In this document: positions 8,501 to 15,713 of the stretch, one piece after another | How the letters are laid out: each line of letters begins with the position of its first letter | How positions within the stretch are numbered: position 1 is the first letter of the stretch | Source: Candidatus Hodarchaeota archaeon | Lineage (GTDB): Archaea > Asgardarchaeota > Heimdallarchaeia > Hodarchaeales > Hodarchaeaceae | NCBI GenBank assembly: GCA_016839625.1 | Contig: JAEOTY010000019.1 | Location: 1-33,839 of the forward strand | DNA length: 33,839 nucleotides | Direction: 5' to 3' | Notes under the pieces: model-generated | Databases searched by the model: none | Seen by the model: only the letters and a program-made list of their open reading frames with translations | Told to the model about the DNA's origin: nothing | Program-made: the position numbers and the translations under genes

Positions 8501-8629
8501 CCAGAAGGCGAGTAGTCCAATAATCACCACGAATCGGAGATGATATAGAACGTAGAGGAACTTAACCAAGAGAACTCTAAAAAAAGATTCATTATCATCT
8601 GTATTTTCTACTTCAGACGTCATAACCAT
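5594..8629 (-). CDS. GT39/ArnT-like polyprenyl-phosphate-sugar glycosyltransferase, 1011 aa
   Basis: Large multi-pass membrane enzyme of the GT-C fold that moves a sugar from a lipid-phosphate carrier to an acceptor on the outer face of the membrane. After a short cytosolic tail and the first membrane helix (about 33-50) comes the catalytic DE pair D56-E57 (WDEGW) in the first outer loop, then the family motif DKPP at 91-94 and the TAYIDPFVVF segment. About twenty hydrophobic segments follow and the C-terminus is a soluble outer domain. It is longer than typical GT39 enzymes, with extra helices in the middle. ATG 8629 and ATG 8623 are both possible; the paralogous fragment at 11280-11450 begins at the second Met, favouring 8623. 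It probably glycosylates surface proteins or lipids. Confidence 0.88.
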   Translation of the reverse strand: MVMTSEVENTDDNESFFRVLLVKFLYVLYHLRFVVIIGLLAFWVKVAFLHSVDMWDEGWFVAIASRMAEGLSDPFLPLYYTGNNNTLQFFDKPPVAFWGGAILMIIFGNSTFAAKGIVILGGTGLALVIYFLYSHQSENRSAAVIGGLLVALGHFLTFYSRTAYIDPFVVFMSVLVMLLAIRAIDAIFVENNPKKGYVLILIVAIVNILNILTKAWQGILTFPAIAIYLVFRYIERHVNLDDLRGIWGSWGKSKDLEPHFFFEIPQFKTRISYPFIFPIVTVVCTFMGAVIISGLFVSSLILSIIAAIGFYLVFLRIIVIKKERLEIPGLISGIVGGLMSGFSGGLVVKIFFSRLADSFIAIAQAFGANDVFSGGFFLGILSSTEEVLSNANLALIGLELIAVIFGAIITFGVVFFISGFLLDLFSNEKSFLRVTIEGLDLIPIALLGAWFVFWFAGILLLGLIFERDALSITVFGVAISLLLIPLVSIYPKIKNRFTDYFKLGTRLRSADEISIFEAHLQFLCIAIILIIISFFPFVAWVQFLDTNIGNGTFPWSIRVPGELYSDPQRPNPVTYSFLFFEYYISWRYTHATKYDLASSIGSAVNDYALLVMLPFFVVGIAAFFFSEKRNPALGSALLAWLVTVPFVFFPAQFQLNYYYIPLAIPFYAIAAKGIEFVYSYEKFRITVADNVERLLGGAYFYLDIGLTLVILPLLSFGTSLLNLVSGSTDLNGFTTQLDIFAMYLFVAAIYLIPFTFLAFRVLKTFPGIIATGFAYKFFLTSWIHDTGFNKLYSVIFHNLVDTIISLDFRWIQDIVELGAPLVTLVGIILLIFGLYWLKPKIKPQAFIILTLTLSGMLINVSVLAHVNQIFDLRCQEVGIYVKNHGGAYNYSTWVVSEAGMQFAMRYYIGYEVVDDGNSPFSINSTFGMETYYQTHPNIKFWMVINNSEHWHVPPLAINYSAAYQWLTTNEHLVCVDDVVGLTPWYKMHLFVNRTWIAKQPEGYNDWTKLEG

Positions 8630-8654
8630 CTGTCCTCCCGAAAAGAAAGATACT

Positions 8655-8670
8655 TTTAAGTTATTTGCTA
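8655..8670 (-). promoter_or_regulatory. Promoter element shared by three transferase genes (GT39 copy)
   Basis: Fourteen of 16 bases match the element at 11482-11497 upstream of the GT39 fragment. It contains CTTAAAA on the minus strand, a TATA-like core, 26-32 bases before the possible start codons. Confidence 0.45.
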
Positions 8671-8752
8671 ATCAAGTCAATCTTGATTAGTGATATTACA
8701 TTCCATTGATTCCCCAAACATCACACATTAGTCAAGGTGGTTTCTAAATCAT

Positions 8753-10279
8753 TTGGGTTATTCATACTATCAACAGTTTGTGATTAAGTGGAAAGTAAAA
8801 CCCCTTCCTATGAATGGTTATCTTGGATCTGGAAGACCCCTTGGCTCAGTTGTCACCATCACTCCTGCGAAAGTTGCAAGTAGTCACGAGGGGTACACGC
8901 AGACCGTCATTCATGAATTAGCACACGCAATCTCTCTTCGTCATCCCCATGATTTTCGATATGGCGGTAGTCTCTACCAGATCTGGACTTGGGACATTTG
9001 TGATACCCCCTTATCTTACTATCACTCAGTCTATGATTTTGGTCAGACCGATGAAGACTGTTTATTTCGGGGGAATTATCGGTATTTGTTCAATAAAACA
9101 ATTTCCACTTTTCATAATATCAATACTACTCTAACCGCGAAATCATTCCCTAAAAATGGTTTTCCATCTAATGTTTCAAAGATATTAGTCAATGTCTCTA
9201 ATGTCCTCGATAGCTCTCTTACTCAATTCATGGTTCATGATTACAATCAATCCCTGAATTTAATTCGTCAGGCCTATTTACAAATCGACTCAATACTTCA
9301 AGATATGACTAATATTCCAGATTACTTCCTTCCCGTCGTGAATTTTCACACTGTCAATAACACAGCTATTGATTACGGGGATACAATTCATTTTAGTGGG
9401 GATTTAGTCTCCTACGAACATCCCAACATTACCCTTTCAGGCCAATATCTACATGACTTTGCAGAGGTCAACACTACTAGGAATGATCTTTGGCAATACG
9501 AATCAACATTCTCGTGCGCAGTCGCAAGTAGGTTAATCGGTAAATCAGGCCTAGATTCAGCTCTTGAAGTCCTGATTTTCGATGGAGTAACCACCTATTC
9601 TTACTCACTAGTTTTTTCTCTCTTGGATTTACATGTCACTATCATTTCCCCCTCCAATAAGATGAGGATCGACTTTAGTCACTCACAGACTTTGACTGTA
9701 TATGGAAATTACCTTGCTACTTCTAATACCTCTTCAATTACGGTTCTTTATGGGTCGTATTGGTATGTAAAAGATCGGGAAGATAACAGTTCTTATTGGT
9801 TACTGGCAAATAAAACCACTGGGAATGAATGGTTATTCACAATTAATGATATTTCTTCGTTCAAGAACGGTGACAATCTCATTCAAGTACGAATTAGTAA
9901 TGGTGTTTCTATTGATGAGGATAACATCTCCATTCAAATATCTGGTTTACTTTCTACCTCTGCAAGTTCTAGTCCCTCATCATCTACTCCACCTAATACG
10001 ACAGACACAGGTGCAACCAATTCAACTTGGTTAGATCAACTTATTGAAACATTTTCTCCTTACGTCACCTTTTTTACTCCCCCTATTTTAGGAGCAGTAA
10101 TGGTCGGGTTGTTTTTATTCCTTAGAAGACGACGGAGGATGAAAATTATTGAGAGAATCCCAGAGGATAAGATCCATTCTCATAAAAAACATATTTCAGA
10201 TCTATCTGAGGCTGTTGAAAAAAGACTCCCTGATACAAAGGAAGATACATTCAGACCAAAACGGAGGAAGGACCTTTGA
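8753..10279 (+). CDS. Metzincin-like surface metalloprotease, apparently lacking its N-terminus
   Basis: Zinc protease predicted to act outside the cell. The motif HELAHAISLRH (HExxHxxxxxH, zinc ligands H54, H58, H64, base E55) is intact; further on, DTPLSYYHS looks like a Met-turn with Leu in place of Met. Two or more beta-rich Ig-like domains follow (about 200-400), then a Ser/Thr/Pro-rich stalk, one membrane helix (about 442-460) and RRRRRMK. The odd point is the front: only about 50 residues precede the motif, with no signal peptide or propeptide. The frame is closed by TAG at 8729 and the only early start is TTG 8753. A secreted protein should have a signal, so this is probably a 5'-truncated gene. 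The stop overlaps the next start (TTGA). Confidence 0.75.
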   Translation: MGYSYYQQFVIKWKVKPLPMNGYLGSGRPLGSVVTITPAKVASSHEGYTQTVIHELAHAISLRHPHDFRYGGSLYQIWTWDICDTPLSYYHSVYDFGQTDEDCLFRGNYRYLFNKTISTFHNINTTLTAKSFPKNGFPSNVSKILVNVSNVLDSSLTQFMVHDYNQSLNLIRQAYLQIDSILQDMTNIPDYFLPVVNFHTVNNTAIDYGDTIHFSGDLVSYEHPNITLSGQYLHDFAEVNTTRNDLWQYESTFSCAVASRLIGKSGLDSALEVLIFDGVTTYSYSLVFSLLDLHVTIISPSNKMRIDFSHSQTLTVYGNYLATSNTSSITVLYGSYWYVKDREDNSSYWLLANKTTGNEWLFTINDISSFKNGDNLIQVRISNGVSIDEDNISIQISGLLSTSASSSPSSSTPPNTTDTGATNSTWLDQLIETFSPYVTFFTPPILGAVMVGLFLFLRRRRRMKIIERIPEDKIHSHKKHISDLSEAVEKRLPDTKEDTFRPKRRKDL

Positions 10280-10815
10280 AACGAGTTATCTTAGTCCTAT
10301 GTGTGCTATCATTATTGGTCACCTTTACACCAGCATCCGCAGCTTCGTCTTATAGCGCTGAAGAAGTTTGGTCGAAAATACACTCGTCTAACCAACCACT
10401 TCTGATAGATGTCAGAGACAATACTAGTTATATTGCTGGACACATACCCACTGCGATAAACTTTCCCCTTTCCGAAGGAGTTGACGAACAGACCGCAACT
10501 AGCATTCAAAATTACGGGAAATCAGAAGTTATTACCTATTGTAGTTGTGTTGATGGCCACTTTGCAAAGGTATTCATCGAAGTTTTAGAGGCCAATTTCA
10601 GTTTTACTAATGCGTTTTACATGCATGATGATTTCCGCTACTGGCCATATGATGCAGTGAATGGATCAGACGCAGGAACAGTTATAATTTCACAAGAAAC
10701 ATCTAATGGAGGTGTGAATGACTCGGGTTCTGAATTAACTTACTTCTTCATAATTATCAACGTATTACTTTTTGGGTTAGTAGTCTTACTGGTGTACAGA
10801 AAAAGGAATAAGTAA
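10276..10815 (+). CDS. Exported rhodanese-like protein with C-terminal membrane anchor
   Basis: A signal peptide (residues 1-23, ending ASA) leads to a single rhodanese domain: LLIDVRD (43-48), YIAGHIPTAINFPL (52-65), and an active loop YCSCVDGH in which C89 aligns with the sulfur-carrying cysteine and C91 is an extra thiol. A C-terminal membrane helix (about 154-173) ends in YRKRNK, so the domain faces outward. Sulfur-transfer or redox activity is possible but the partner is unknown. It begins at TTG 10276, overlapping the TGA of the protease gene, with GGAGGAAGG just before it, which implies translational coupling and a shared role at the surface. The loop is unlike the standard CxxGxR. Confidence 0.82.
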   Translation: MKRVILVLCVLSLLVTFTPASAASSYSAEEVWSKIHSSNQPLLIDVRDNTSYIAGHIPTAINFPLSEGVDEQTATSIQNYGKSEVITYCSCVDGHFAKVFIEVLEANFSFTNAFYMHDDFRYWPYDAVNGSDAGTVIISQETSNGGVNDSGSELTYFFIIINVLLFGLVVLLVYRKRNK

Positions 10816-10849
10816 AGGAGAAATTTTGATGAACTTTTATATGTGAAAC

Positions 10850-11295
10850 ATGCAGGGACGTGATGGAATGGTATTAAAAATACAAGATGTGTTACAATCG
10901 ATAGTAAGTTTTGGTAATGAAACACCTGATGGAATAAGACGAATAGGTAGTGGATACTTATACCATTTTAGAAAGTTCGTGGTGATAATTACCAATAATC
11001 ATGTGGTTGCGGGGTGCAAAAACCTCCTGAATCCAAAAATATTTTTTTTAAGTAATATTAAACCAAATGTAAGAACACAGAAACTATACTTGGGAGATTA
11101 TCAATCTGTGAATTTTGACCAATTTGAATGGTATAACCATCCCCGTGACGAATGGTTTTTCAAAAATTAAATGTTGAAATGGATATTAGTGTTACATTGA
11201 TTGGTCATACAGGAAAGAATTTATGGAAAATACCTAAATCAGTAAAAGAAAATGCGTATCTCCGATTTATTAATTTTGACATGTCAATTGAATGA
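10850..11295 (+). pseudogene. Trypsin/HtrA-like serine protease remnant, frameshifted and 3'-truncated
   Basis: The first 106 codons resemble the start of a trypsin-like fold: IGSGYLYHF, then ITNNHVVAG with the catalytic His, then NHPRDEW. The frame stops at 11168-11170, but the next frame continues sensibly with KLNVEMDISVTLIGHTG, where DISV fits the DIAV-type catalytic Asp strand. Restoring one base in the T-run near 11155 joins the two frames. The combined product ends at TGA 11293, before any GxSGG serine. So the catalytic Ser is lost and the gene is dead whether or not the frameshift is an assembly error. The end meets a glycosyltransferase fragment at a 12-bp palindrome. Confidence 0.65.
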
Positions 11296-11450
11296 GTGTA
11301 TCCGACTTTCACCCAAAATGCAAGCAAGCCAATGACAATTATAAAGCGGAACTGAACCATGACTGCCCAAATTTTTTCTAAATATGGCAGAACTCGAAGA
11401 AACAAAGACGAAGACTCTGTTGTATCTGGTTCTTCTTCTAATGAGGTCAT
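11205..11450 (-). pseudogene. Severed N-terminus of a GT39 paralogue
   Basis: Residues 1-57 parallel the start of the 1011-aa GT39 enzyme: both begin MTS plus an acidic stretch, then RF-hydrophobic-IGLLAFWVKV and HS-(I/V)-DM. Similarity stops exactly after that DM, just before where the catalytic WDEGW should be. The following 24 codons (SKLINRR...) are unrelated and are the antisense of the trypsin remnant. The piece therefore has a membrane helix but no active site. It has its own promoter-like element at 11476-11498, so a short membrane peptide could still be made. The homologous part spans 11280-11450. Confidence 0.75.
11276..11287. repeat. 12-bp palindrome at the junction of two gene fragments
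   Basis: TTGACATGTCAA is a perfect palindrome. It contains the last shared codons (Asp-Met) of the severed glycosyltransferase on the minus strand and the last codons of the protease remnant on the plus strand. It marks the likely rearrangement breakpoint. Confidence 0.6.
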
Positions 11451-11475
11451 AACTATCTACTACTCCAAGAAGGAT

Positions 11476-11498
11476 GAGATATTTAAGATATTTACTAG
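11476..11498 (-). promoter_or_regulatory. Promoter element shared by transferase genes (GT39-fragment copy)
   Basis: It matches 12872-12894 at 21 of 23 bases and 8655-8670 more weakly. It holds the TATA-like run ATCTTAAATATC on the minus strand, 26 bases before the ATG at 11450. That spacing suggests a leaderless transcript. Confidence 0.55.
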
Positions 11499-11525
11499 TT
11501 TTTTGAAAATAATTGTCCTAGGACT

Positions 11526-11612
11526 TCATGATTTTTCCTCAAAGAGTAGTTGCTCCTGCAATTTTGGTTCTTTATTTTCAGGATAACCAATTGACGTTGA
11601 AACTTCTACCAT
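11526..11612 (-). CDS. Possible 28-aa peptide downstream of the GT87-like gene
   Basis: An ATG nine bases after the GT87 stop opens a 28-codon frame, MVEVSTSIGYPENKEPKLQE and onward, ending at TGA 11526. It could be a coupled small protein or the tail of a lost gene. No clear ribosome site is seen. Nothing else lies between here and the GT39 fragment. Confidence 0.2.
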   Translation of the reverse strand: MVEVSTSIGYPENKEPKLQEQLLFEEKS

Positions 11613-11621
11613 TGAGAGTTC

Positions 11622-12842
11622 TCATTGTTCTAAAGCTTTTCTTTTTGTGTTCATATGAATAAAAATGAATTGACATACAAACACAAGGCATATTATAATT
11701 GCTCCTACAAAATGAGCTTCATAAACTAATAGATTTATAAATGGAGTAATATAACTGATAAAAACTGCAACATAAAATGTGATGATTAAAAAGATTCCAG
11801 CGAAAAAACTCTTCAAGTTTTTTTCTCTATAAAAGATGATAATATTTGGAATTAATAATACTATAATCCAAAATCCATAATGTCCATGAACCCTCCGTAA
11901 TATAATAATGAAAATAGATATAATTAATGATGTGCTCAACAAAAGTTCATGTGATTCATTTTCCATGTTGCAAAAAAAAATAATATAAATGAGGGAAGCT
12001 AAGAAGATAAATAACTGTATGGGGAAGAATTTATCAGTTGGTAAGTCTTTTGGAAGAATAAAAGTCCAAATCGAGAGATTAAATGTTATTTCATTAGGTA
12101 TGACTCTGAAATGATATCCAAAAGTGTGATTTAAAAACCTCGACCCTGATTGGAGAAAAAAATACATAAAAATACTTAAGGAAACAAGGGAGGAACTTAG
12201 TAGAAGTTGAAGTAACTGAATAATTTTCTTCTTTTTAAGCAAATAAATGGATCCTGTCACCACTGCAAAAATAGGAAAAAATTTCGTCATTACCCCTAAT
12301 CCAAGCGCAATTCCTGCCATAGTAGGATGTTCATGAAGTAATAATAATATCCCTGTAACCATCAAAAGACACGCAAACTGATCAAATAATCCTAAGAAGT
12401 TTATCCCACCAAGAATCGGATTGACAAAGAAAAGAATAGATGTTAATTGAAATTCGCGATCTGTTTTAGGATCAACAATGAGAAAAATAGCAAGAATTAG
12501 CAAATTAGTACAGATCCATAGAAAGATTCGTCCAAAGAATTCCACTGTCCCAAAAATTGTGATAATTAAGGCGAGAATGTAGAAGAATAGTGGAAAGTGA
12601 AAAGGAATGGAATGAACGGCTTGATATTCTACGAGATAACGTGGATTCTGATCGTAATAAGAGATTCCATTTGTGATCTCAACACTAGCTCGCCAGAATA
12701 GAAGCCAGTCCAAACCACCATAATAAATAGTGAGGATCAACAAATGAATAGTGGAGATAAAGAGAAACAAAAATAATGATCTTTTGGAGAGATAAAATAA
12801 GAAAAAACGATCACGAGAGGGAGAATCATTAGTTGTTTGCAT
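11622..12842 (-). CDS. GT87-like integral membrane mannosyltransferase
   Basis: A 406-aa multi-pass membrane protein with about ten hydrophobic helices and a cytosolic N-terminal tail. The first outer loop carries GGLDWLLFWRAS, with D45 in the place of the catalytic acid of GT-C enzymes, followed by YYDQNPRYL. A later GIALGLGVMTKFFP segment is typical of the GT87/DUF2029 alpha-mannosyltransferases that use polyprenyl-phosphate sugar donors. It probably helps build surface glycans along with the GT39 enzyme, with which it shares promoter sequence. The N-terminal ATG 12842 is about 30 bases from the TATA-like element. Family is likely; sugar and acceptor are unknown. Confidence 0.78.
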   Translation of the reverse strand: MQTTNDSPSRDRFFLFYLSKRSLFLFLFISTIHLLILTIYYGGLDWLLFWRASVEITNGISYYDQNPRYLVEYQAVHSIPFHFPLFFYILALIITIFGTVEFFGRIFLWICTNLLILAIFLIVDPKTDREFQLTSILFFVNPILGGINFLGLFDQFACLLMVTGILLLLHEHPTMAGIALGLGVMTKFFPIFAVVTGSIYLLKKKKIIQLLQLLLSSSLVSLSIFMYFFLQSGSRFLNHTFGYHFRVIPNEITFNLSIWTFILPKDLPTDKFFPIQLFIFLASLIYIIFFCNMENESHELLLSTSLIISIFIIILRRVHGHYGFWIIVLLIPNIIIFYREKNLKSFFAGIFLIITFYVAVFISYITPFINLLVYEAHFVGAIIICLVFVCQFIFIHMNTKRKALEQ

Positions 12843-12871
12843 GGATAATCTCCTATGATGTTGCCTGAGAC

Positions 12872-12894
12872 GAGATCTTTAAGATACTTACTAG
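12872..12894 (-). promoter_or_regulatory. Promoter element shared by transferase genes (GT87 copy)
   Basis: It has 21 of 23 bases in common with 11476-11498, including the TTTAAGATA core and flanking ACTAG. It is placed about 30 bases before the GT87 start codon. Confidence 0.55.
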
Positions 12895-12951
12895 GATTTT
12901 TAGGAGTAATTGAGAGGAGTTTTTATTCAATAGTAGTTATTTGATATATAC

Positions 12952-13389
12952 TTGATGATCTCGGTGAGATTTTTGCCTTTTTGGGTCTATATGCTTTTTG
13001 TTGGAAACCGATCCCATGGAACTAACCGGAAAATCTATACTGGATATACCCATCACTTGGTGTCCCGAATAGCACAACATAGTGGACTAGCACAAACTAA
13101 AGGGGCCCGTTTGACCCGAAAACAACCTATAGAGCTCGTTTATTTAGAACAGTACCCTACCCGAAAAAAAGCAATGCAGCGAGAGTGGCAACTAAAGCAT
13201 GAAAGCCCCTTCAATCAGAAAAAGTATAAACTAAAGCTCATTGAAGAATTTCATTCAAAATATGGTCATCTTATTCATGGATTGAACAATAAACTTGCTG
13301 AACACTTTGAATTCCTGGCTACTTTTACTAAAGCCATGAAAGGTGTTGAAAAGAAACTCATCACTAAACTTAAAACTTCTTCATCGTAA
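12952..13389 (+). CDS. Single-domain GIY-YIG nuclease-like protein (YhbQ/UvrC-N type)
   Basis: Small cytosolic protein with the GIY-YIG fold. The two tyrosine motifs appear as WVYML and IYTGYT, 17 or so residues apart; R in HLVSRIAQH and E in QREWQLK supply the usual catalytic Arg and Glu, and the LVYLEQYPTRKKAMQRE helix is typical of the YhbQ branch. About 60 further residues form a helical tail not seen in the shortest members. The role may be in DNA repair or restriction, but many family members are uncharacterised. TTG 12952 and ATG 12955 are adjacent starts; a start further in (Met near 12991) would cut the first motif. Confidence 0.85.
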   Translation: MMISVRFLPFWVYMLFVGNRSHGTNRKIYTGYTHHLVSRIAQHSGLAQTKGARLTRKQPIELVYLEQYPTRKKAMQREWQLKHESPFNQKKYKLKLIEEFHSKYGHLIHGLNNKLAEHFEFLATFTKAMKGVEKKLITKLKTSSS

Positions 13390-13424
13390 ATGAAGCATCT
13401 CCTCACTAATCCTTATTCAAATTG

Positions 13425-13432
13425 TATATAAA
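13425..13432 (+). promoter_or_regulatory. TATA-like box upstream of the hydrolase-like gene
   Basis: TATATAAA lies about 105 bp before the ATG at 13537, so transcription would start near 13457 with an A-rich leader. The remainder of 13390-13536 shows no other feature. Confidence 0.4.
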
Positions 13433-13536
13433 GAAAACAATACCAACCCTATAAAATAAAAAAGAAGGAAAAAAAATTAATCCCGAAAAATAGTTGAACA
13501 ACAATGAAAGCAGTTTTCTGGAAGTGAAAGAGAGGC

Positions 13537-14970
13537 ATGGCTGAAGAATTGATATTAGTAACTATTGTTTTCGCTATTGTTGCTATTCTCTTGCTTCGTT
13601 ATATGGAGATCATTCCACGCATGATATTTTGGTTAATTGCGTGGGAAATTACAAATAATGATTATACTATCAAGACTCCTTCTGATTTCGGGATAGCTGC
13701 TGAATTTGTAGAGATTCCAATGAAAAAAAAGGCAATTCATGCTCTATTTTTACCGAGCGAAGGAGCTTCGAAGGCGGGTATTCTGTTAATACCGAATTGG
13801 TATAAAAAAAGTGATCTCGAAAACAGTCTAAAGATGGCCAGCATTATACACACCGCAGGATATAATGTATTGCTTCCAATTTATCATTGGAGTTTGGATG
13901 AGACGTCTGAACTAGTTTTTAAGAGGAATACAAGTCCAAAACACTGTCAAAAAATAATTAACGAGGCTTACGACTATTTTACAACACGGTCAGAGGTTGA
14001 TAGAAGGAATATTGGGATTTGGAGTAGTGGATCAGGGACAGTTTTAGCTTGTCAGCTTATAAAGAATCAACCAATCAAGGGAGTTGTCTTAGAAGATGGA
14101 CCAGTAACACTTTGGAATGAGCTACCACTGTTGTTCCACGAAAAAGTCCTAACAAGGTTCATATCAATTCTTTTATTATTTCCTTTTATCTGGCGAACTA
14201 GATGGCAAAGTAAAGGCGCGGTAGAAACCCTGAGATCATGTCCGAGTTTTCTCATTGCGACTCGTGAGGAACCACAAAAGGGTTTATGGAAAACTTTCTC
14301 CAACCTTCACGAACCACGGCAATTATGGTTTGAGCATGCTCTTCAAGCTGGAAGCATTGGAGATAGTTGGCTCCATGAATATTGTTTACAAGTACGTTCA
14401 TTTTTTGACCTGTGGCTACTAGACTCCCCAAAACCAGAATTTCATTATGAATTTGTAATTAAACAGAAAAAAAAAGGGTCATATTTTGTAAAAATCAGAA
14501 TAACATCCATGCCACCGCAAGTAGACAAGGTACCGCTTCAGATCATTCTATCAGATAACTCTCGCTTTTCAGAAAACCGTATTTGGTTTCATGGGGGGTC
14601 GATTACGGTTAGTGATTCTTTAGAATTTAAACCAAACAGCATATCAGTTATTCCATTTGCGAACGTGGAACCAACAGAACATCCTAAGTGGAAATGGAGC
14701 AAAAGAGACGCGAGAGTAGCACTGTATTCGACGATAGAGAAAGTTATGAATTACTCACCAGAGAAACTTGGTAAGCTAATGGAACGGTATTTTTTCCTTA
14801 AAAGTATCCTTTTAAACGAACAAGACCTCAAAGAAGAAGCTCTAGAAGTCTTAAAAACTTCAATAGAATCAAAACATTGGAAAAATATCGTGAAAAATGA
14901 TGCTGATTGCCAGTTGATTTTGCAGAATGATCAGGAAGAGTTAATAATTTCTAATTCTTTTTATGGCTAA
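13537..14970 (+). CDS. Membrane-anchored alpha/beta-hydrolase-like protein with atypical nucleophile elbow
   Basis: Residues 5-38 form one or two membrane helices; the rest faces the cytosol or the outside. Residues about 60-270 follow the alpha/beta-hydrolase pattern of the COG1073 type: a GILLIPNWY strand, a YNVLLPIYHWS strand, and a RRNIGIWSSGSGTVLA strand-turn-helix. At this turn the usual GxSxG reads S163-S-G165-S-G167, so Gly sits where the nucleophilic Ser should be; S164 or S166 might substitute. A following SCPSFLIATREE strand and H-containing loops resemble the Asp/His region. The last 200 residues have a beta-rich part and a helical tail. Either a pseudo-hydrolase or a shifted nucleophile is possible. 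Start ATG 13537 has AGAGAGG before it. Confidence 0.65.
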   Translation: MAEELILVTIVFAIVAILLLRYMEIIPRMIFWLIAWEITNNDYTIKTPSDFGIAAEFVEIPMKKKAIHALFLPSEGASKAGILLIPNWYKKSDLENSLKMASIIHTAGYNVLLPIYHWSLDETSELVFKRNTSPKHCQKIINEAYDYFTTRSEVDRRNIGIWSSGSGTVLACQLIKNQPIKGVVLEDGPVTLWNELPLLFHEKVLTRFISILLLFPFIWRTRWQSKGAVETLRSCPSFLIATREEPQKGLWKTFSNLHEPRQLWFEHALQAGSIGDSWLHEYCLQVRSFFDLWLLDSPKPEFHYEFVIKQKKKGSYFVKIRITSMPPQVDKVPLQIILSDNSRFSENRIWFHGGSITVSDSLEFKPNSISVIPFANVEPTEHPKWKWSKRDARVALYSTIEKVMNYSPEKLGKLMERYFFLKSILLNEQDLKEEALEVLKTSIESKHWKNIVKNDADCQLILQNDQEELIISNSFYG

Positions 14971-15224
14971 CTGATTATTCTATTGAGGATTCAGGTACTA
15001 TTTCACTGAAAAGATTTCTTGGTAGGAGACTATACTTAATTTTTCGGGAATTTCACGGATTTCTAGCCTTAATTAGGATTTCTTTGTAACTAGAGAACAG
15101 GATGTTCCCAAACATAAAATATCGGTCACACTAGTACCGCTCACTAAGTAGTCTGACACGATTGAATGCTATAGATGAAATGAATCCCATTTTCTAGTAT
15201 AAAAGATGAGCTAAGTATCTATTA

Positions 15225-15713
15225 GTGAGAGATGAAGATATCATGTTGACGAATTTTGTACAGGATCCCGAATCTATTCAATATGAAAATCTATTCTTCT
15301 GGTTAACCTGCGGAAAATATGATACAATTGTGTCAAACGATTTTAAAAACTATCACTACGAGGAATTCATGATCTTTGGTGAAGAGTGGAAAGAGCGAAT
15401 CAAATATTTCGAAAATGTGATTCCTATACAAACTCATAGATTTATTAGAGAGCTAGAGAGTCGAATAGGTGAAAAAATCTTTTTCTCTGTTGATTTTCGC
15501 ATTTATTTTGTCATCTACACTAACTCTACCACAGGACAATTACTCGGCCTTGGAATCAGATTACTCACCCCTTCTGGAAGTCCAAGTGTTTCAAGTGCTC
15601 TAGCTTCGACTCCAGAAGACAGATTACAGAAAATCATGTATCTTCTCTCACGAGGGCTCTTGCGCTCTTTTCACCACCGAATAGAGCAAATAGAGTGTCC
15701 AATTCCTATTTAG
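15225..15713 (+). CDS. Unknown protein coupled to the Cas4-like gene
   Basis: A 162-aa soluble protein I do not recognise. The N-terminal half is mixed helix/strand with many aromatic residues (YENLFFWLTCGKYD, YHYEEFMIFGEEW). The middle has two strong beta strands (KIFFSVDFRIYFVIYT and GLGIRLLTP), then a Ser-rich loop and a final amphipathic helix (RLQKIMYLLSRGLLRSF). GTG 15225 is the listed start; ATG 15243 inside is an alternative. Its end overlaps the next gene by 19 bases, so the two are almost certainly co-translated and their products may form a complex. The 254-bp gap upstream (14971-15224) shows no gene or repeat. Confidence 0.7.
   Translation: MRDEDIMLTNFVQDPESIQYENLFFWLTCGKYDTIVSNDFKNYHYEEFMIFGEEWKERIKYFENVIPIQTHRFIRELESRIGEKIFFSVDFRIYFVIYTNSTTGQLLGLGIRLLTPSGSPSVSSALASTPEDRLQKIMYLLSRGLLRSFHHRIEQIECPIPI

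Noticed and set aside
8630-11621. Insertion sequence or transposon in the damaged block
   Set aside because: I looked for transposase motifs, terminal inverted repeats and target duplications around the gene fragments and found only the 12-bp palindrome.
14971-15224. Small gene in the gap before the Cas4-like pair
   Set aside because: Only frames of about 20 codons are found, without ribosome sites or similarity to anything nearby.
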